Origin: Clostridia bacterium
GTDB lineage: Bacteria > Bacillota > Clostridia > Oscillospirales > CAG-272
Assembly: GCA_900767415.1 (NCBI GenBank)
Contig: CAAFYZ010000035.1
Location: 1-32,603 of the forward strand
DNA: 32,603 bases
Direction: 5' to 3'
Shown here one piece after another: positions 32,358 to 32,603 of this stretch (positions within the stretch are counted from its first letter, which is position 1; each line of letters begins with the position of its first letter). The notes beneath the pieces were generated by a model. That model did not search any database, had not been told where the DNA came from, and saw only the letters and a program-made list of their open reading frames with translations. The position numbers and the translations under genes were made by a program.

Positions 32358-32603
32358 TTATCCGTTTTGCGTAGGGAGAACGGGATTTTTTTGGAAGGCG
32401 CGGAGAAGATGATCCGCAAAGTCACGGATCAGCGGCTCCCGTCTGCGCCTTGAAAGATAGCAGAGGGAGAGCGTGCGCGAGAGTCTCGGCACAAGGGGTT
32501 TTGTCCTTACCCCCTCGCCGAAACCGCGGACGTTGAGACGGGGAAGGACGCTGACCCCCAGTCCCTCGCTTACCATGCGCAGGATAAGTCGGTCGTCGTC
32601 CGA
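32358..32603 (-). CDS. LysR family regulator, C-terminal part (cut by window edge)
   Basis: The last 81 residues of a LysR-type regulator's ligand-binding domain are present. The segment SDDDRLILRMVSEGLGVSVL ends in LPRL, the hallmark of the second half of this domain, and is followed by the normal C-terminal helix (REPLIRDFADHLLRAF). The open frame continues past base 32603, so the DNA-binding N-terminus is outside the window. It is convergent with the lipoprotein gene and shares its terminator. The target is unknown. Confidence 0.85.
   Translation of the reverse strand, partial: SDDDRLILRMVSEGLGVSVLPRLNVRGFGEGVRTKPLVPRLSRTLSLCYLSRRRREPLIRDFADHLLRAFQKNPVLPTQNG

Noticed and set aside
30977..32425. 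482-codon minus-strand frame opposite the large lipoprotein
   Set aside because: It crosses the bidirectional terminator at 32313-32351 and has no family features.

Overview
The window looks like chromosomal DNA of a Bacillota bacterium, most likely class Clostridia and probably a gut lineage. The reasons are purine-rich GGAGG-type ribosome binding sites, near-consensus -35/-10 promoters with 17-base spacing, the rpmF/DUF177 pair, a YhaO/YhaN-type nuclease pair, a PocR-AraC regulator and a lipoprotein with MBG/YDG-like repeats. I estimate the host GC at mid-50s percent by eye; about 24.0-25.96 kb is clearly AT-rich and looks foreign. The lineage cannot be fixed further from the sequence alone.

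Layout: (1) 0.16-1.5 kb, a MATE efflux pump on the minus strand. (2) 1.6-2.7 kb, an intergenic island of hairpins, an inverted repeat pair and a 51-bp direct repeat. (3) 2.78-3.68 kb, yceD-rpmF. (4) 3.8-8.83 kb, a minus-strand run AraC(PocR) -> SbcD/YhaO-like nuclease -> SbcC/YhaN-like ATPase -> PnuC-like transporter with an extra N-terminal domain. (5) 9.06-11.95 kb, a divergent amino-sugar operon: ROK kinase, NahK-like kinase and nagB. Its promoter overlaps the AraC promoter. (6) 12.07-14.33 kb, an ABC-2 exporter (ATPase, permease) with a small lipoprotein. (7) 14.6-15.0 kb, a small protein with amphipathic repeats. (8) 15.17-18.07 kb, a PHP phosphoesterase, YbaK and a second MATE pump. (9) 18.16-18.86 kb, a two-gene unit of a ribbon-helix-helix protein and a SLOG/YpsA-like protein, with a palindrome at its promoter. 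(10) 19.0-23.04 kb, a TIM-barrel isomerase plus SDR pair, a MerR regulator and a DapB-like dehydrogenase.

(11) 23.3-24.0 kb holds an 81-bp tandem repeat, a broken tRNA-Pro, three 12-bp-spaced GACCAC repeats and an intact tRNA-Pro(TGG). (12) 24.14-25.7 kb holds an AT-rich OLD-type ATPase/TOPRIM gene, a probable defence gene gained at the tRNA. (13) 26.2-29.2 kb holds a solute-binding lipoprotein followed by a membrane-bound LuxR-type regulator, with no transporter genes. (14) 29.6-32.3 kb holds a large surface lipoprotein with His/Cys-rich repeats and YDG-like domains. (15) A LysR regulator runs off the right edge.

The strongest candidates for something not well described are the orphan binding-protein/membrane-LuxR pair, the RHH-SLOG pair with its palindromic candidate operator, the PocR regulator joined to a nuclease pair and a PnuC fusion, and the tRNA-Pro island carrying the lone OLD-like gene.
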